Made by a program: the position numbers and the translations under genes | Notes under the pieces: generated by a model | Told to the model about the DNA's origin: nothing | Databases searched by the model: none | What the model saw: only the letters and a program-made list of their open reading frames with translations | Shown: positions 7,123 to 16,600 of the stretch, in pieces | Numbering within the stretch: position 1 is the stretch's first letter | How the letters are laid out: each line of letters begins with the position of its first letter | Source of the DNA: Methanoculleus sp. UBA374 | GTDB taxonomy: Archaea; Halobacteriota; Methanomicrobia; Methanomicrobiales; Methanoculleaceae | Direction of reading: 5' to 3' | Assembly (NCBI GenBank): GCA_002508705.1 | Contig: DAYL01000033.1 | Span: forward strand, 52,716 to 83,432 | DNA length: 30,717 bases

Positions 7123-8412
7123 ATGGCAACGCCTACTCTCCAGGTGGCGCTCGATCTCCTTGAGCTTGATCGTGCGGTAGAGATCGCCGACGAAGCGGTC
7201 CGTGGTGGTGCGGACTGGATTGAAGTTGGAACCCCCCTGATCAAGAGCGAGGGGATGCGGGCCGTACGGGTGCTCCGGGAGCGTTTCCCCGGGCACGAGA
7301 TCGTGGCGGACATGAAGATCGCCGATACCGGGGCCGTCGAGGTGGAGATGGCGGCGAAGTCCGGCGCCGGCATCGTCTGCATCCTCGCCGATGCCGACGA
7401 TACCGTGATCGCCGAAGCGGTTCGTTCGGGCCGTAAGTACGGCGTCCGGATCATGGCTGACCTGATCAACGTTCTGGACCCGGTCTCCCGCTCCCGTGAA
7501 CTTGCGGGACTCGGCGTCGACTACATCAACGCTCACGTAGGCATCGACCAGCAGATGATCGGCCGGTCGTCGCTCGACCTCCTCGGCCGTCTTGCCGGGG
7601 AGGCGAGCGTCCCGATAGCCGTTGCAGGGGGGCTCGACGCAGAGACCGCGTCCGCAGCCGTCGCCGCCGGAGCCTCGATCGTCATCGTCGGCGGAAACAT
7701 CATCAAGGCTGCCGACGTTACCGGAGCGGCGGGGAGGGTCCGGGAGGCGATCGACCGGCCCGAGGTCCTGCCGCGGGAGGAAGAGAGCCCGGACGCCGTC
7801 ATCCGCCGCCTCTTTGATGTGGTCTCCGCACCGAACGTCACCGACGCCATGCACCGGCAGGGGGCGATGGCGGGCCTCGTCTCCATCTGCGGCCGGGTGA
7901 AAGCGGTCGGCCGGGCGGTGACGGTCCGGACACTCGCCGGAGACTGGGCAAAACCCGTCGAGGCGATCGACGTCGCCGGGCCGGGAGACGTCCTCGTCAT
8001 CAGTAACGACGGACGGACGGACGTCGCGCCCTGGGGTGAACTCGCCACGCATTCCGCGAAAAACCGGGGGGTCGCCGGCATCGTGATCGACGGGGCGGTC
8101 CGGGACGTGGACGATATCCGGGAGATGCGGTTCCCGGTCTTCTCCCGGGCAACTGCTCCGAACGCCGGGGACCCCAAGGGTCTCGGGGAGATCAACGCCG
8201 AGATCGTCTGTTGCGGGCAGACGGTGCGGCCGGGGGACTGGATCATCGCCGACGAGAGCGGCGTCGTGGTGGTCCCCCGGGAGCGGGCCTACGAGGTCGC
8301 CCGCCGGGCGATGGAGGTTAAAAAGACCGAGGAACGGATCCGCGAGGAGATCCGGCGCGGAAAGACGCTCTCGGAGGTCTCGGAACTCCTGAAGTGGGAG
8401 AAGCGGCACTGA
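7123..8412 (+). CDS. bifunctional 3-hexulose-6-phosphate synthase / RraA-like (demethylmenaquinone methyltransferase-fold) protein
   Basis: A 429-residue fusion. Residues 1 to about 210 are a 3-hexulose-6-phosphate synthase of the OMP decarboxylase superfamily: LQVALDLLELDRA, WIEVGTPLIK, the catalytic DMKIADTG motif, and VAGGLDAET followed by IVGGNIIKA at the phosphate site. Residues 225 to about 410 are RraA-like: RLFDVVSAPNVTDAMHRQG, GRAVTVRT, GPGDVLVISNDG, WGELATHSAKNRGVAGIVIDGAVRD. In archaea lacking the oxidative pentose phosphate pathway, Hps run in reverse with 6-phospho-3-hexuloisomerase supplies ribulose 5-phosphate and formaldehyde, so this gene probably feeds ribose synthesis. The role of the RraA half is unclear; aldolase or decarboxylase activity is known in relatives. 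The fusion is common in methanogens and its length is normal. Confidence 0.92.
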   Translation: MATPTLQVALDLLELDRAVEIADEAVRGGADWIEVGTPLIKSEGMRAVRVLRERFPGHEIVADMKIADTGAVEVEMAAKSGAGIVCILADADDTVIAEAVRSGRKYGVRIMADLINVLDPVSRSRELAGLGVDYINAHVGIDQQMIGRSSLDLLGRLAGEASVPIAVAGGLDAETASAAVAAGASIVIVGGNIIKAADVTGAAGRVREAIDRPEVLPREEESPDAVIRRLFDVVSAPNVTDAMHRQGAMAGLVSICGRVKAVGRAVTVRTLAGDWAKPVEAIDVAGPGDVLVISNDGRTDVAPWGELATHSAKNRGVAGIVIDGAVRDVDDIREMRFPVFSRATAPNAGDPKGLGEINAEIVCCGQTVRPGDWIIADESGVVVVPRERAYEVARRAMEVKKTEERIREEIRRGKTLSEVSELLKWEKRH

Positions 8413-8599
8413 ACGGTGCCGCGGGCACGACGAAGAATAGTACGACGGTCCGGGAAGTTACCCCGGGAGATTCGTATCCCTATGTGCAAATCGCGCCGGG
8501 AACATCTTTTCATCCTTTTTCGCGGTCTCGTGCTGGAAGTTTCGCACCCGGTCCCCTCGTTTTCGTTCCGGATTGCTCTACGGCCTATCGATAACGTTC

Positions 8600-8923
8600 T
8601 TAACGATTTTTCCGGACGTACTTGCCGCCGCCGATACTTGAGACGAGCGCAAAAACTATCAGTGCAACCACGCTGAGTGCCGTCATTACCCAGCCGACCC
8701 ACTTCTGCTCATTATCTATGTAGAGGAGCACCATCACGGACACCGAGAAAAACATGCCGATCGCTCCAACAACCTTCGAAATGAGCGGGATATTGTAATG
8801 CTCTCTCTCCTTTGCGCTCATCATGTTCAAACCGGATATGAGATCTCCCCGGTTTTTAACCGCTACCGCCAGGAAAAAGAAAAAGAGGGCAACCATCAGG
8901 ATGGAAGTTGCTTGCTTGATCAC
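8600..8923 (-). CDS. small membrane protein, DUF3784-like
   Basis: A protein of about 107 residues with three hydrophobic segments (ILMVALFFFFLAVAV, VVGAIGMFFSVSVMVLLYI, WVMTALSVVALIVFALVSSI) and a basic C-terminus. Between segments one and two it reads GLNMMSAKEREHYN, which resembles the GYNTMS..EK..YD stretch of DUF3784 proteins; no function is known for that family. I place the start at the GTG in 8921-8923 because AGAGGTG lies five bases ahead of it; a GTG at 8953 in the same frame would add ten hydrophilic residues. It stands alone between the Hps-RraA gene and the ligase operon. The 187 bp after Hps-RraA contain nothing else I can support. Confidence 0.7.
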   Translation of the reverse strand: MIKQATSILMVALFFFFLAVAVKNRGDLISGLNMMSAKEREHYNIPLISKVVGAIGMFFSVSVMVLLYIDNEQKWVGWVMTALSVVALIVFALVSSIGGGKYVRKNR

Positions 8924-9030
8924 CTCAGCACCTCTTGCCCTTTGCGTCTTCACATGTGGTTATGGCGTTCCGTCTTACGCATCACAATCTTCGAATTATT
9001 ATGATATGAGGCTTTTAGGACGATCCTCCG

Positions 9031-9459
9031 TTATCGGGAGGGCTCCGCGAGGAGTTCTCCGCCGCAGGCGAGGATCTGCCGGACGGCGTCTTCAACCTGG
9101 TCCACACGCAGGATCAGGACCGCCCCGTCCTTCCCTGAGTAGGCATAGGCGTACTCGACGTTGATCCCTGCATCCCCGAGAACGGACGCGATATCCGAGA
9201 GACCGCCGGGTTCGTCGCGCATCTTCACGCCGATGACGTCGGTGAACGAGACCCGAAACCCGAGATCGGTCAGCGTCCGGTGAGCATCCTCCGGCCGGTC
9301 GACAAGCGCACGGACAACCCCGAACCCGTTCGCCTCGGCGATACTGAACGCAAAGATGTTGATCTTCGCATCGCGGAGCGCCCCGGCTATCGCCGCAAGG
9401 CGCCCCGGCCGGTTTTCCGAAAAGATTGAGATCTGTTTGACGATATACGATTTCTCCAT
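9031..9459 (-). CDS. double ACT-domain protein
   Basis: A 142-residue soluble protein made of two ACT domains, about residues 4-70 (KQISIFSENRPGRLAAIAGALRDAKINI) and 72-138 (GVKMRDEPGGLSDIASVLGDAGINVEYAYAY). ACT domains bind amino acids or similar small ligands and regulate enzymes. It is the last gene of an operon with two phenylacetate-CoA ligases. Such ligase-ACT pairs occur near indolepyruvate oxidoreductase genes in methanogens, where aryl acids are recycled to aromatic amino acids, so an aromatic ligand is a reasonable guess. Its ATG overlaps the ligase stop as TAATG, and the AGGAGGT ribosome site lies inside the last codons of the ligase gene, so the two are translationally coupled. 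Confidence 0.88.
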   Translation of the reverse strand: MEKSYIVKQISIFSENRPGRLAAIAGALRDAKINIFAFSIAEANGFGVVRALVDRPEDAHRTLTDLGFRVSFTDVIGVKMRDEPGGLSDIASVLGDAGINVEYAYAYSGKDGAVLILRVDQVEDAVRQILACGGELLAEPSR

Positions 9460-10760
9460 TACAATGACCTCCTATCAATGACCTTCTTCGATTTGCCTTC
9501 AAACCGTGGAAGGGTTCCGGGTTCGACCAGTTCCACCTCCACGCCCACGTTCAGCGCACCCCGCAGGCGATGCTCCACCGTCCTCTTGATCACCATGAGA
9601 TCGGTGATCTTGTCGGAGAACGCCTCTTCGCTCACCTCCACCCGGACGAGCATGGTATCGAGCGCGCCCTTCCGGTCGACGACGATCTGGAAGTGCTTGC
9701 CTACCTGTGGGATCTCGAGCAGCGTATGCTCTACCTGCGACGGGAAGACGTTGATGCCCCGGATGATCAGCATGTCGTCCACCCGTCCCCGGAGCCGACC
9801 GATGCGCGGATGGGTCCGACCGCAGGCGCAGGCTCCTTCTTCGAGGGTGGTGAGGTCGCCGATCCGGTACCGGATCATGGGAAGAGCCTCTTTCTGGAGC
9901 ATGGTGATGGTCAGCTCGCCCTGTTCCCCGGCCGGGAGCGCCTCGTCGGTCGCGGGGTCCACGATCTCCACGAGCGCGAGGTCCCCCCAGATATGGATAC
10001 CCTTCTGCTCGGCGCACTCCGTGAACATCGGGCCCGAGAGCTCGCTCGTCCCGTAGATGTCATAGGCGCGGATCCCGAGCCACTCTTCTATCCGATTTCG
10101 CATCTGCTCCGACCAGGGCTCGGCGCCAAAGAAGCCGAGGCGGAGGTCGGTGTCGTTCTTGATCGAGACGCCCATCTTCTCCGCCACTTCGCCCATATGA
10201 ATGAGGTAGGAGGGGGTGCAGGCGATGGCGGTGACGTGGAGGTCCTGCATCAGTTCGACCTGCCGCTCGGTGTTTCCGACGCTCGTCGGGAGGACGGTTG
10301 CACCGACCTTCTCGGCACCGTAGTGGACGCCGAGGCCGCCGGTGAAGAGCCCGTAGCCGTAACTTACCTGGAACACGTCCCCCTTCCCGAGGCCGCAGGA
10401 GGAGAACCCTCGCGCCAGCGACTCGCTCCAGTTCTCGATGTCGCGCTTTGTGTAGCCCACGACGGTCGGCTTCCCCGTCGTCCCGGAGGAGACGTGATAG
10501 CGGATCAGTTCATCGCGCGGTGCAGTGAAGAGCCCGTCCGGGTAGTTGTCCCGCAGGTCCCGTTTGTACATGAAGGGGAGTTTCCGGACATCTTCGAGCG
10601 ACCCGATGTCGTCGGGCCGGACCCCCTGCTCCTTCATCCGCCGCCGGTAGAACTCGCTCGTCTCGTAAACGCGCGAAACTAGTCTCTTCGCAAGCCTGTA
10701 CTGGAGCCGCCGCAGTTCTTCGGTCGGCATTCCTTCGATATCCCGGTTCCAGCAGTCCAT
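9459..10760 (-). CDS. paaK: phenylacetate-CoA ligase (second copy)
   Basis: A 433-residue adenylate-forming enzyme that activates an aryl acid with ATP to the aryl-CoA. Motifs are complete: the ATP-binding SSGTTGKPTVVGYT near residue 91, FFGAEPWSE, YGTSELSGP, YRIGDLT, and GRVDDMLIIRGINVFPSQVE ahead of the small C-terminal lid domain. There are cysteines in the CACGRTH segment, as usual for PaaK proteins. It is close in sequence to the ligase upstream, so the two look like a tandem duplication that has diverged. Its start overlaps that gene's stop (TGATG). In methanogens such enzymes are thought to make arylacetyl-CoA for reductive carboxylation by indolepyruvate oxidoreductase; no ior gene is in this window. 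Confidence 0.9.
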   Translation of the reverse strand: MDCWNRDIEGMPTEELRRLQYRLAKRLVSRVYETSEFYRRRMKEQGVRPDDIGSLEDVRKLPFMYKRDLRDNYPDGLFTAPRDELIRYHVSSGTTGKPTVVGYTKRDIENWSESLARGFSSCGLGKGDVFQVSYGYGLFTGGLGVHYGAEKVGATVLPTSVGNTERQVELMQDLHVTAIACTPSYLIHMGEVAEKMGVSIKNDTDLRLGFFGAEPWSEQMRNRIEEWLGIRAYDIYGTSELSGPMFTECAEQKGIHIWGDLALVEIVDPATDEALPAGEQGELTITMLQKEALPMIRYRIGDLTTLEEGACACGRTHPRIGRLRGRVDDMLIIRGINVFPSQVEHTLLEIPQVGKHFQIVVDRKGALDTMLVRVEVSEEAFSDKITDLMVIKRTVEHRLRGALNVGVEVELVEPGTLPRFEGKSKKVIDRRSL

Positions 10761-12049
10761 CAGAGAATCCCTCGTCGGTCGATAACCCGCTTCGCTTTTC
10801 CCTCGAACCGGGGCAGCGATCCCGGCTCCACCAGCCTCACCGCGGTGCGGAGTCCGAGCGTGTTGTGGAGCTCATTGGCGATCTTCTTCTGCATACGGGT
10901 GAGGTCCTGGAGTTCACCGGAAAAACCCGCTTTGCTCATCTCTACCTCAATGGTCATCTCGTCGAGATGGTTAACCCGGTCGATGTAGACCATAAACTGC
11001 TCCCCGACCTCCGGAAGAGCCCGTAGAACATGTTCAATCTGGGACGGGAAAACGTTGATCCCGCGGATGACCAGCATGTCGTCGCTACGTCCTGTGAGCC
11101 GTGCAATCTTTTGCCCGCGTCCGCAGGTGCATTCGTCGTCCATCAACCGGGTCACGTCGCCGGTGCGGTAGCGGACGAGCGGCAGGGCTTCCTTGACGAG
11201 CGGCGTGATGACGAGTTCGCCCCGCTCGCCGGGAGCAAGACGCTCCCCCGTCTTCGGGTCGATGATCTCCGCAAGGTAACAGTCGTGCCAGAGATGGAGC
11301 CCGTTGTGCTCAGGGCACTCGAACGCCACTCCAGGGCCGTACATCTCCGAAAGCCCGTAACTGTCGAAGGCCTTCACACCGAGACGCCGTTCAAGTTCCG
11401 CGCGCATGCTCTCCGACCAGGGTTCGGCCCCGAATATCCCGATCTTGAGGGTGTCCAGCGTCTTTCCCATCGACTCAGCCACTTCGGCGAGGTGGAGGGC
11501 GTAACTTGGCGTGCAGTGGATGGCGGTCACGCCGAAGTCCTCAATCATCTCGATCTGACGGCGGGTGTTCCCCGTCGCACTCGGGACCACGGTCGCCCCG
11601 ATCTTCTCGGCCCCGTAGTGGAACCCGAGCCCCCCGGTGAAGAGGCCGTAATTGACCGCGTTCTGAAAGATATCGTCTTCACCAAGGCCTATCATCGTCA
11701 TGTTCCGCGCGATCAGTTCCGACCAGTTCTCCAGGTCCTGCCGGGTGTAACCGACGACGGTCGGCTTTCCGGTGGTCCCGGAAGTGGTGTGGACCCGCAC
11801 GATCTCTCTCATGGGAACTGCAAAGAGGCCGAACGGATATCCGGCCTGGAGTTCCTTTTTAGAGGTGAAGGGAAGTTTCTCTACATCGTCAAGCGTCCTG
11901 ATATCGTCCGGCGAGATGCCTGCTTCCTTGAATTTTCTCCGGTATAGCCCAACATTCTGTGCCTGATGAATCGTCCACTTCAGCCGCTTCAGTTGAAGGT
12001 CCGCAAGTTCATCAGGCCGGATTGTCTCCATCGCTCTGTTCCAGAACAT
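10760..12049 (-). CDS. paaK: phenylacetate-CoA ligase (first copy)
   Basis: A 429-residue paralogue of the neighbouring ligase and the first gene of the ligase-ligase-ACT operon. Seen: TSGTTGKPTVVGYT, NYGLFTGGLGFHYGAEKIGATVVP, FGAEPWSESMRAELE, YGLSEMYGPG, YRTGDVT, GRSDDMLVIRGINVFPSQIEH. I start it at ATG 12049 (MFWNRAMETI) because this lines up with MDCWNRDIEG of the second copy; an in-frame start 66 bp upstream would add a Pro/Arg-rich stretch with no counterpart. A TATA-like GATATACATCC on this strand at about 12098-12108 fits that choice. Two diverged copies suggest two aryl acids (for example phenylacetate versus indole- or hydroxyphenylacetate), which is inference. Confidence 0.9.
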   Translation of the reverse strand: MFWNRAMETIRPDELADLQLKRLKWTIHQAQNVGLYRRKFKEAGISPDDIRTLDDVEKLPFTSKKELQAGYPFGLFAVPMREIVRVHTTSGTTGKPTVVGYTRQDLENWSELIARNMTMIGLGEDDIFQNAVNYGLFTGGLGFHYGAEKIGATVVPSATGNTRRQIEMIEDFGVTAIHCTPSYALHLAEVAESMGKTLDTLKIGIFGAEPWSESMRAELERRLGVKAFDSYGLSEMYGPGVAFECPEHNGLHLWHDCYLAEIIDPKTGERLAPGERGELVITPLVKEALPLVRYRTGDVTRLMDDECTCGRGQKIARLTGRSDDMLVIRGINVFPSQIEHVLRALPEVGEQFMVYIDRVNHLDEMTIEVEMSKAGFSGELQDLTRMQKKIANELHNTLGLRTAVRLVEPGSLPRFEGKAKRVIDRRGIL

Positions 12050-12431
12050 AGTATCCCATCGGTGTCTCTCGGGGAGGGTGCTCTGCCCCCGCCCCGGATG
12101 TATATCGTCCGGCACCCGTTATCCGGTTGGTATTCCGGCGGGCCGTTTGGCGGGCCTGCAGAGACCGCGCCGCCGGGCATACTCAAGTTATATGGGTGGT
12201 GGATGCGGAAAAGGTTTGTCAGTTCGTGGCACGGCACACCGTAGCAGCCTTTGATTTTTTGTCCGGAATGCGCTCGCCCACAACCATTCGCACTTCATCC
12301 GGACGGGATGCATTTACGAAAAGGACGATGGCATAGTCGGTCGGCGACCGCCGAAGACGGGTGTCCCCCCTCCCGTGCGGTTCGATGCATTCATCATCAA
12401 AACCGCCCATATTCATTTCCAGAGTGATTTG
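12050..12431. other. intergenic region between divergent ligase operon and cas1
   Basis: About 380 bp. The left part holds the likely ligase promoter (reverse-strand GATATACATCC, about 12098-12108). A forward TATA-like AAGTTATATGGG sits near 12184 and a T6 run near 12252-12257. Immediately before cas1 the sequence CATATTCATTT (about 12407-12417) could be the cas1 TATA element for a near-leaderless start. No CRISPR repeat, terminal inverted repeat or credible gene is visible. Confidence 0.45.
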
Positions 12432-13367
12432 ATGACGGCGAAGGAACCCTGGATCCCGGTCTTCGGCTACGGGGGGCACATCAAGGCGACGGCGCAGGAA
12501 CTGGTCATCGTGCAGGGAAACGCCACCCGGCGCTACCCGCTCCAGGCAGTGAAGCATCTTTTGGTCGTCGGCGGCCATACGCTGCACACATCGGCGGTGA
12601 CGAACCTCCTCAAAGCCGGCGCCGTCATCACCTTCTTTGATATTGACGGCACCCCCGTCGGGTGCCTCTCCCCTTACGGTTATCGGCCGGATGAGGCGGT
12701 GCGCCGCGCCCAGGAGCGGGCCTCTCCGCACCGGTTCGCACAGCCGTTTGCAACAGCCGGCGTTCAGTCGCGGCTCTTCTTCCTTGAGGAGCTTTACAAT
12801 CGTTCAGGGCAGGATATCTTCTATGCCGGAGAACTCGACTTCCTTCACCAGGCCCGGGAGGAGGTTGCGGTCTCGGTCACCATGGAGGAACTCCGGCGGC
12901 TCTCCCGCCTGGTCGCCGATATGTACTACGAGATCCTCTCCCGCACGATCCCGCCGGAACTTGGGTTCCGGCGCAGGACGAGCCGCCCTTACCTTGACCC
13001 CGTCAACGCCATGTTCTCGCTTGGATACGCGATGCTTTACGGCAACTGCTGCGTCTCTCTGATCGGCGCCCACCTCGACCCCGACCTTGGCACGCTTCAC
13101 GAAGGAGCCGGGAGCCTCGTCCACGATCTCATCGAACCGCAGAAAGCGGCGATGGTAGACCGCACCGTCCTCCTGTTTGCCCGGGATGAGATCTCGGCCG
13201 GGGACTACGAATGCGGTGAAAAGCGATGCTACCTTGACGGGAATTTCTCGGCCCGGCTGGTCGCGGCGCTTCGCAAATCGATCGACCAGTCCCGCATCGA
13301 TACGCAGGTCCGCATCCTGCGGGATGCCCTTCTTACGAACGCTGAATTTCACGTGCTGTACTGGTAG
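12432..13367 (+). CDS. cas1: solitary Cas1-family protein with altered active site
   Basis: A 311-residue Cas1 homologue. The N-terminal beta domain is recognisable (PLQAVKHLLVVGGHTLHTSAVTN, then GAVITFFDIDGTPVG), as is the helical integrase domain (RPYLDPVNAMFSLGYAML, LDPDLGTLHEGAG, SLVHDLIEPQK, MVDRTV). Cas1 inserts DNA through a Glu-His-Asp metal site. Here His223 and Asp232 are in place, but the position 18 residues before the His, normally Glu, is Asn205. No cas2, other cas gene, CRISPR array or casposon polymerase lies nearby, so this is a Cas1-solo gene, a class known from some methanogens. Start 12432 has AGTGAT just ahead and gives the usual N-terminus; an ATG at 12375 would add 19 residues. 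The last 35 bp overlap the convergent acylphosphatase gene. Function is unknown; DNA binding without integration is one possibility. Confidence 0.9.
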   Translation: MTAKEPWIPVFGYGGHIKATAQELVIVQGNATRRYPLQAVKHLLVVGGHTLHTSAVTNLLKAGAVITFFDIDGTPVGCLSPYGYRPDEAVRRAQERASPHRFAQPFATAGVQSRLFFLEELYNRSGQDIFYAGELDFLHQAREEVAVSVTMEELRRLSRLVADMYYEILSRTIPPELGFRRRTSRPYLDPVNAMFSLGYAMLYGNCCVSLIGAHLDPDLGTLHEGAGSLVHDLIEPQKAAMVDRTVLLFARDEISAGDYECGEKRCYLDGNFSARLVAALRKSIDQSRIDTQVRILRDALLTNAEFHVLYW

Positions 13368-13635
13368 CGCCCCGCTGGATTGTGAATTCGGCGTAGGCGA
13401 CAGGAGGAACCTCCTGCTGGGAGAGGTCCCTGATGACGGCCCTGGGGCATCCGTAAAGCATGGAGATGAACTTGTCGAGGATGACGGGTTCGCCGGTTGC
13501 AGTGATGAGCACCCTCCCGTCGGAGAGATTCATCGCTTCGCCGCCGACACCGAGGTTGGTCGCGATCCTTCTGATGCATGCGCGGAACCCGACGCCCTGG
13601 ACCCGTCCTGAGATCCGGATCTCGATCGTCTTCAC
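13333..13635 (-). CDS. acyP: acylphosphatase
   Basis: A 100-residue acylphosphatase, which hydrolyses the carboxyl-phosphate bond of acylphosphates. The signature GRVQGVGFR is present with catalytic Arg18, and the catalytic Asn is Asn36 in AMNLSDGRV. Length is slightly above the family's 90 or so because of a C-terminal tail past residue 88. That tail is the part encoded opposite the end of cas1: the two genes overlap tail-to-tail by 35 bp. The GTG start overlaps the stop of the giant upstream gene (GTGA), with AGGAG inside that gene's last codons, so the two are translationally coupled. What the pair does together is unknown. Confidence 0.9.
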   Translation of the reverse strand: MKTIEIRISGRVQGVGFRACIRRIATNLGVGGEAMNLSDGRVLITATGEPVILDKFISMLYGCPRAVIRDLSQQEVPPVAYAEFTIQRGATSTAREIQRS

Positions 13636-16600
13636 AGCCAGTGCTCCTGGACAAGCCGCATGGACATATCCAGTTCGTCGTAGACCTCGTCCCGGATCGT
13701 CGAGTCGCGGATATTGAGGGCTTCGCCCACGGCCATGTCGATAATCTCCCTTGACCGGTCTTCATAGTGTTCTGCGTAGATCCGGCACGCCATATCGCCG
13801 AGCACAAAGGCCCGCCGCGAGAGCGGTCTTATTATCCGGGCCTCATCGAGGGCGCAGAGAAGCATTCGATCCGCAAGTGCCTGCTGTTCTGCGTTCCTCG
13901 CGATAAGGTAGAACTCGGTGTAGTAGACCGCCCGTTTTGCCCGATCGGATGCCGTCCGTATTGCCCGATCGAGCGCGACCATATCCTTTGTCGTGCACTC
14001 GCCGCTCCGGATCTTGTTGCGGCAGTCGAGGATTCTGCCGTAGACGGAGTTCCTCCAGGACTGGGGCATAGCCTGTTCGAGCTGGACCATCAGGCTGTAG
14101 CGGATCCTGTCGTCGTCGATCGCGGAGACGATCTCGACGGCCCGCTGTTGAGCGGCCGCTTTCCCGCTCTTCCGGTAGAACGAGAAGAGCATCTGGGCCA
14201 TACGCTGCTGCGTCATAGCGGTGATGAACGGAATCTGAATGTGCCCGGCAGTCTTCTCCATGCCGTCGAGCAGTTCATCGATCTCCTCCTCATCGCCGTA
14301 AGTCTCGGCGAACTGTGCCACGTCAAAGAGCATCGAGAGCCGGATATAGGGTATGGGAATGCTCACCACGGTATGGCACATGGCCGAAAGGATCTCCTTT
14401 CTCTGTGCAGGTTCATTGACCATGTCGAAGACCGCAGCGAGGGCGTCCACGTACTCGACCGGATCTTCAATCCCGCCGACCTGCCCGATTGCCCAGTCGA
14501 TGTCCGTCTCCTGCCGGTTTACAGCGTTGAGGCTTCTTGCGGCGTAGATCAGGTTCTTCCTGACGAATGCCTCCTGGTCTTCCCCGACGAACTCGAGCAT
14601 CTCCTGTGCCTCGGTAAGGTAACTCCTGGCTGCATCGTGATCGATCCCGGCCATGAGCCCCGCGAGGTCGGAGAGCATAATCGCGCGGACGGAAGGCTCG
14701 GAGATGGTGCCGATGGTCTCGTGAAGCCTTCTAATGATCTTTTCGGCTTTCTCTCCGTCGCCGATGACCGAGTAGGCGCTGACGATCCGGTACATTCCGG
14801 AATAACGCGCATAGACGTCGCTGGTGTGCTCGAAGAGGCGGTACATCAATTCGAGCACCGGCGGTGCCGTCGTCCCCCCCTCGATCCCTTCGAGCAGATA
14901 CGCCATCACCTCGTAGGGACCGGCCGAGTCGAAATCCTTTGTTTCGTTGGTAAAGAAGGTGAGAATCCGCTGGATCATGGCGGTCCGCTCGTACTCCCCT
15001 TCGATCTCCAGGGAGAAGAGAGTCATGGGGACGGCAAAGATCGGGCTCGTGTAGATCTGCGTGTACTCGAGCATGATATCGACGTAACTTGCTATCCTGA
15101 TCGAGATCTCCTCACGCAGGGTGCTGGTCTTGAGGAGGTCGAGCGCTATCTCGAAGGGCTCCATCATGTTGTCGAAGACCTGTGCCTTCCCCTGGGAGAT
15201 CTGGTCCGCCGCCTGCAGGCTCCCGACGCGGACGTAACCTTCGATGAGGGGATCGACCAGTTGCCGCTGCAGGGACGGGTCGGGGATCTGGGAATGGATC
15301 TGAGTCGCTTCATCCAGCGCCTGGAGCGAGAGGTGTTCGATCCCGAACATGATCAGGCCGTGGATGACCTTCCCCATTGCAAAGAGGCAGTAGTCCCGCT
15401 CCAGCAGAGATGTGGAGAGGATCCGCATCCCGTGAAGAAGGTCGAGGTCGCCGTCCTCGACGGCGAGCACGGCTGCCTGGTCTACGATGCCGCCCATCGC
15501 TTCGGCCCGTACCTGCTGATCCATGATCTCGCAGGTGAGTCCGGTCGCACTCCGGAGGAGATCCCGGTCTTTTCGGACGACACCGATCCGTGCCATCTCG
15601 ACGGCGATGGTCGAGATTGCCTGTTCTCGCAGGTTCTGGTCCTGGATCTGGTTTACCAGGTCTACAAGGGCCGCCGGGTCGTTCTGACGGACGAAGCCCC
15701 GCTCGATCAGGATGGTGCTGCACTCAACGAGCAGTGGGTCCTGTGCACGGTGCGAACTGACAAGTTCCTTGATTGCCGGTATGTGCCTGACGACCTCATC
15801 GAAGTCGTACTCCTTGCAGAAGTCGGTCACCGCCTGCTGTACCAGCGAGTCGACAATATCGGTATCCAGTGTGGCGAGGATATTCTTGTGGACGAGTTCG
15901 ATCTCGTCGCGCCGAAGCCCCTCTTTGATCAGGCGGACACTGGTATCGAAAAATTGGGCGTTGATCCTCTGTGTGCTGGCGCTGGCTTTTTTCATAACCT
16001 CGATCGCGTGGTAGAAATCGCCCATCCGTGTGAGTGCGTCGGTGATCTGCCGGTAGAGCTGGGCTGCCTTCGCGGCATCGCAGGATTCGGCGATCAGGGG
16101 TGCAATATCGAGAAGAATGGTTGAGTTGCCGCTTCTCTCAACGACTGAAATGCCGGAGAGGACGATCTCCTCGATGGGGAGCTGAGTCCCTGTTATGTCC
16201 CGGGCGTTGAACTCGAACGCCTTTTCAAGGAACCAGCGGTCCCCGCTTCGTTCTGCTTTCTTCAGGAGTTCGAGGACGAGGGTCCGCCCGGCCCATGGTT
16301 TTTCGTCTTCGATCTTGAGCAGTTTTGCGTAGACCTGCTTTTTGTCCCGCTGGCGATCGAGGAGTTGCTCGGTCAGGATCGCGAGGATCTCGGTGAGCCG
16401 TTCTTCCGGGATACCCGGGAGGGAGTCCATGATCTGCTCAACGTCGGAGATCTCTTTCTTCAGCGATGATTTCCAGGCGGCGTCAACGATATCGGCGATC
16501 GAATTGGTGCGTCGGATCTTCTGGTTGATCTCGGTTGCACTCATAAGTCCGGAAACCACCAGGGTGATATCGCCCGACTCGATGCCGGCACCGGCGATCG

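Noticed and set aside
9459..12049. Tandem ligases as a sequencing or assembly duplication
   Set aside because: The two copies differ throughout in protein sequence while keeping all motifs, so they are true diverged paralogues.
13767..16124. 785-codon open frame on the forward strand opposite the giant solenoid gene
   Set aside because: It lies wholly inside a coherent reverse-strand gene, its protein is rich in Asp, Val, His and Arg without domains, and long antisense frames are common in GC-rich coding DNA. The reverse-strand protein has regular helices, a promoter and a coupled neighbour.
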